Below, in pieces: positions 6,561 to 7,269 of a stretch of DNA of 7,269 bases. The stretch is from Planctomycetota bacterium (GTDB lineage: Bacteria > Planctomycetota > UBA8742 > JACQVU01). The stretch is from the NCBI GenBank assembly GCA_016209585.1, contig JACQVU010000292.1, forward strand, positions 1-7,269. The letters run 5' to 3'. The first letter of the stretch is position 1, and each line of letters starts with the position of its first letter. A program made the translations under genes and the position numbers. A model generated the notes under the pieces. It ran no database searches, was not told where the DNA came from, and saw only the letters and a program-made list of their open reading frames with translations.

Positions 6561-7269
6561 ATGCCAGCCCCCGTGAGCCTTTTTCCGGTGGTGATCGGCC
6601 ACGACGACGTGAAGGAGCGCTTCGCGCGCATTCTCCACGCCGGCCGCGTGGCGCACGGGTACCTCTTTCTGGGAAGCGCCGGGATCGGCAAGGCGCTTTT
6701 CGCGCGCGAACTGTTCAAGGCCATCCTCTGCGCCGCCCCTCGCGAGGACGGTGGCGGCGCGTGCGGCGCCTGCCCGGCATGCCACAAGATCGACCACGAC
6801 AACCACGCCGACGCGCGCCGCTTCGCCCCCCCGGAGGGAAAGCGATTGTTCCCCATGGAAGAGGTGCGCCGCCTCCAGGAGTTCCTGGCGCTCAAGTCGC
6901 TCGAAGGCGGCGCCAAGTGCGCGCTGGTCGAAGCCGCGGACCTCATGTCGCCGGTGGCGGCCAACGCGCTGTTGAAGACCCTGGAAGAGCCGCCGCCGCG
7001 GACGCATCTCGTCCTCCTGGCCGAGGAGGCGCGCCGGCTACTGCCCACCATGATCTCACGATGTCACATCGTGCGGTTCGCGCCGCTGGCCGCCGGCGAA
7101 GTGGCCGGCGTGCTCGACGCCCTGGCGCGCCGCCGGGCGCCGGCTAGCGGGCCGCCGCCCTCCCGCCTGGAAGAGCCGCCGGAAGAGGCCGAACCGGAGG
7201 AGGGCGCCGGCGCGGCCCCGGCGGACCTCTCCCAACTGGAGCCGGAAGAGCGCGCCTGGCTCGCCGCCC
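6561..7269 (+). CDS. holB: DNA polymerase III subunit delta' (5' part, runs off right edge)
   Basis: HolB is the non-ATPase delta' subunit of the clamp loader that places the sliding clamp on DNA. About 236 N-terminal residues are visible of a protein usually about 300-340 long. The AAA+ fold opens with VIGHDDV and HGYLFLG. The P-loop is GSAGIGKA (38-45), where Ala replaces the Thr/Ser needed for nucleotide binding. A C4 zinc module follows (C57, C68, C71, C74; CGACPAC). The Walker B region, ALVEAADLM, lacks the usual Asp. NALLKTLEEPP (from N135) and the SRC motif (166-168), which supplies an arginine finger to a neighbouring subunit, are intact. The degenerate P-loop separates it from DnaX (tau/gamma). 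After residue 193 a Pro/Glu-rich stretch of about 38 residues comes before the next helix, longer than usual. It was probably directly downstream of the SRAP gene before the lipoprotein segment arrived. Confidence 0.93.
   Translation, partial: MPAPVSLFPVVIGHDDVKERFARILHAGRVAHGYLFLGSAGIGKALFARELFKAILCAAPREDGGGACGACPACHKIDHDNHADARRFAPPEGKRLFPMEEVRRLQEFLALKSLEGGAKCALVEAADLMSPVAANALLKTLEEPPPRTHLVLLAEEARRLLPTMISRCHIVRFAPLAAGEVAGVLDALARRRAPASGPPPSRLEEPPEEAEPEEGAGAAPADLSQLEPEERAWLAA

Noticed and set aside
6561..7269. DnaX (tau/gamma) as the identity of the last gene
   Set aside because: The P-loop ends in GKA, not GKT/S, and the Walker B Asp is missing, which fits the non-ATPase delta' subunit.

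Overview
The window comes from a GC-rich bacterium. The likely lipoprotein signal peptide and dense GC-ending codon use fit a Gram-negative-type cell, but nothing here fixes the phylum. It holds six protein genes and no recognisable RNA gene, CRISPR array, transposase or integrase. All calls were made by reading the sequence, without database searches.

Layout. On the minus strand, positions 1-1268 carry most of hisD (histidinol dehydrogenase); its last residues lie beyond the left edge. A 151-base divergent intergenic region follows. A plus-strand gene row then begins: a HAD-family phosphatase (1420-2055) overlaps by 4 bases an NAD-dependent D-2-hydroxyacid dehydrogenase (2052-3095). After 49 bases comes a SRAP-domain protein of the YedK/HMCES family (3145-3882), which in this family shields abasic sites in single-stranded DNA. 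A large secreted lipoprotein with Ig-like repeats (4000-6438) lies next. The last gene is the start of holB, the delta' subunit of the DNA polymerase III clamp loader (6561 to the right edge).

The most notable feature is how the lipoprotein gene sits between SRAP and holB. The last 95 bases of the SRAP gene, including its stop codon (3788-3882), recur without gaps at 6430-6524, just after the lipoprotein gene, with 81 of 95 bases identical by hand alignment. The second copy keeps the SRAP reading frame and stop but has no start. It ends 36 bases before holB. The simplest reading is that the ancestral order was SRAP-holB, and that a segment of about 2.5 kb carrying the lipoprotein gene and its own promoter entered the 3' end of the SRAP gene. 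It would have brought a replacement tail that restored the SRAP frame and pushed the old tail downstream. The segment has visibly lower GC than its surroundings, which supports transfer from elsewhere. No recombinase is visible, so the mechanism is open.

Working together: HAD phosphatase and dehydrogenase are probably co-translated and may act on related hydroxyacid metabolites. SRAP and HolB link abasic-site protection to the replisome by position. HisD is a separate, divergent amino-acid biosynthesis gene, and the lipoprotein looks like unrelated cargo.
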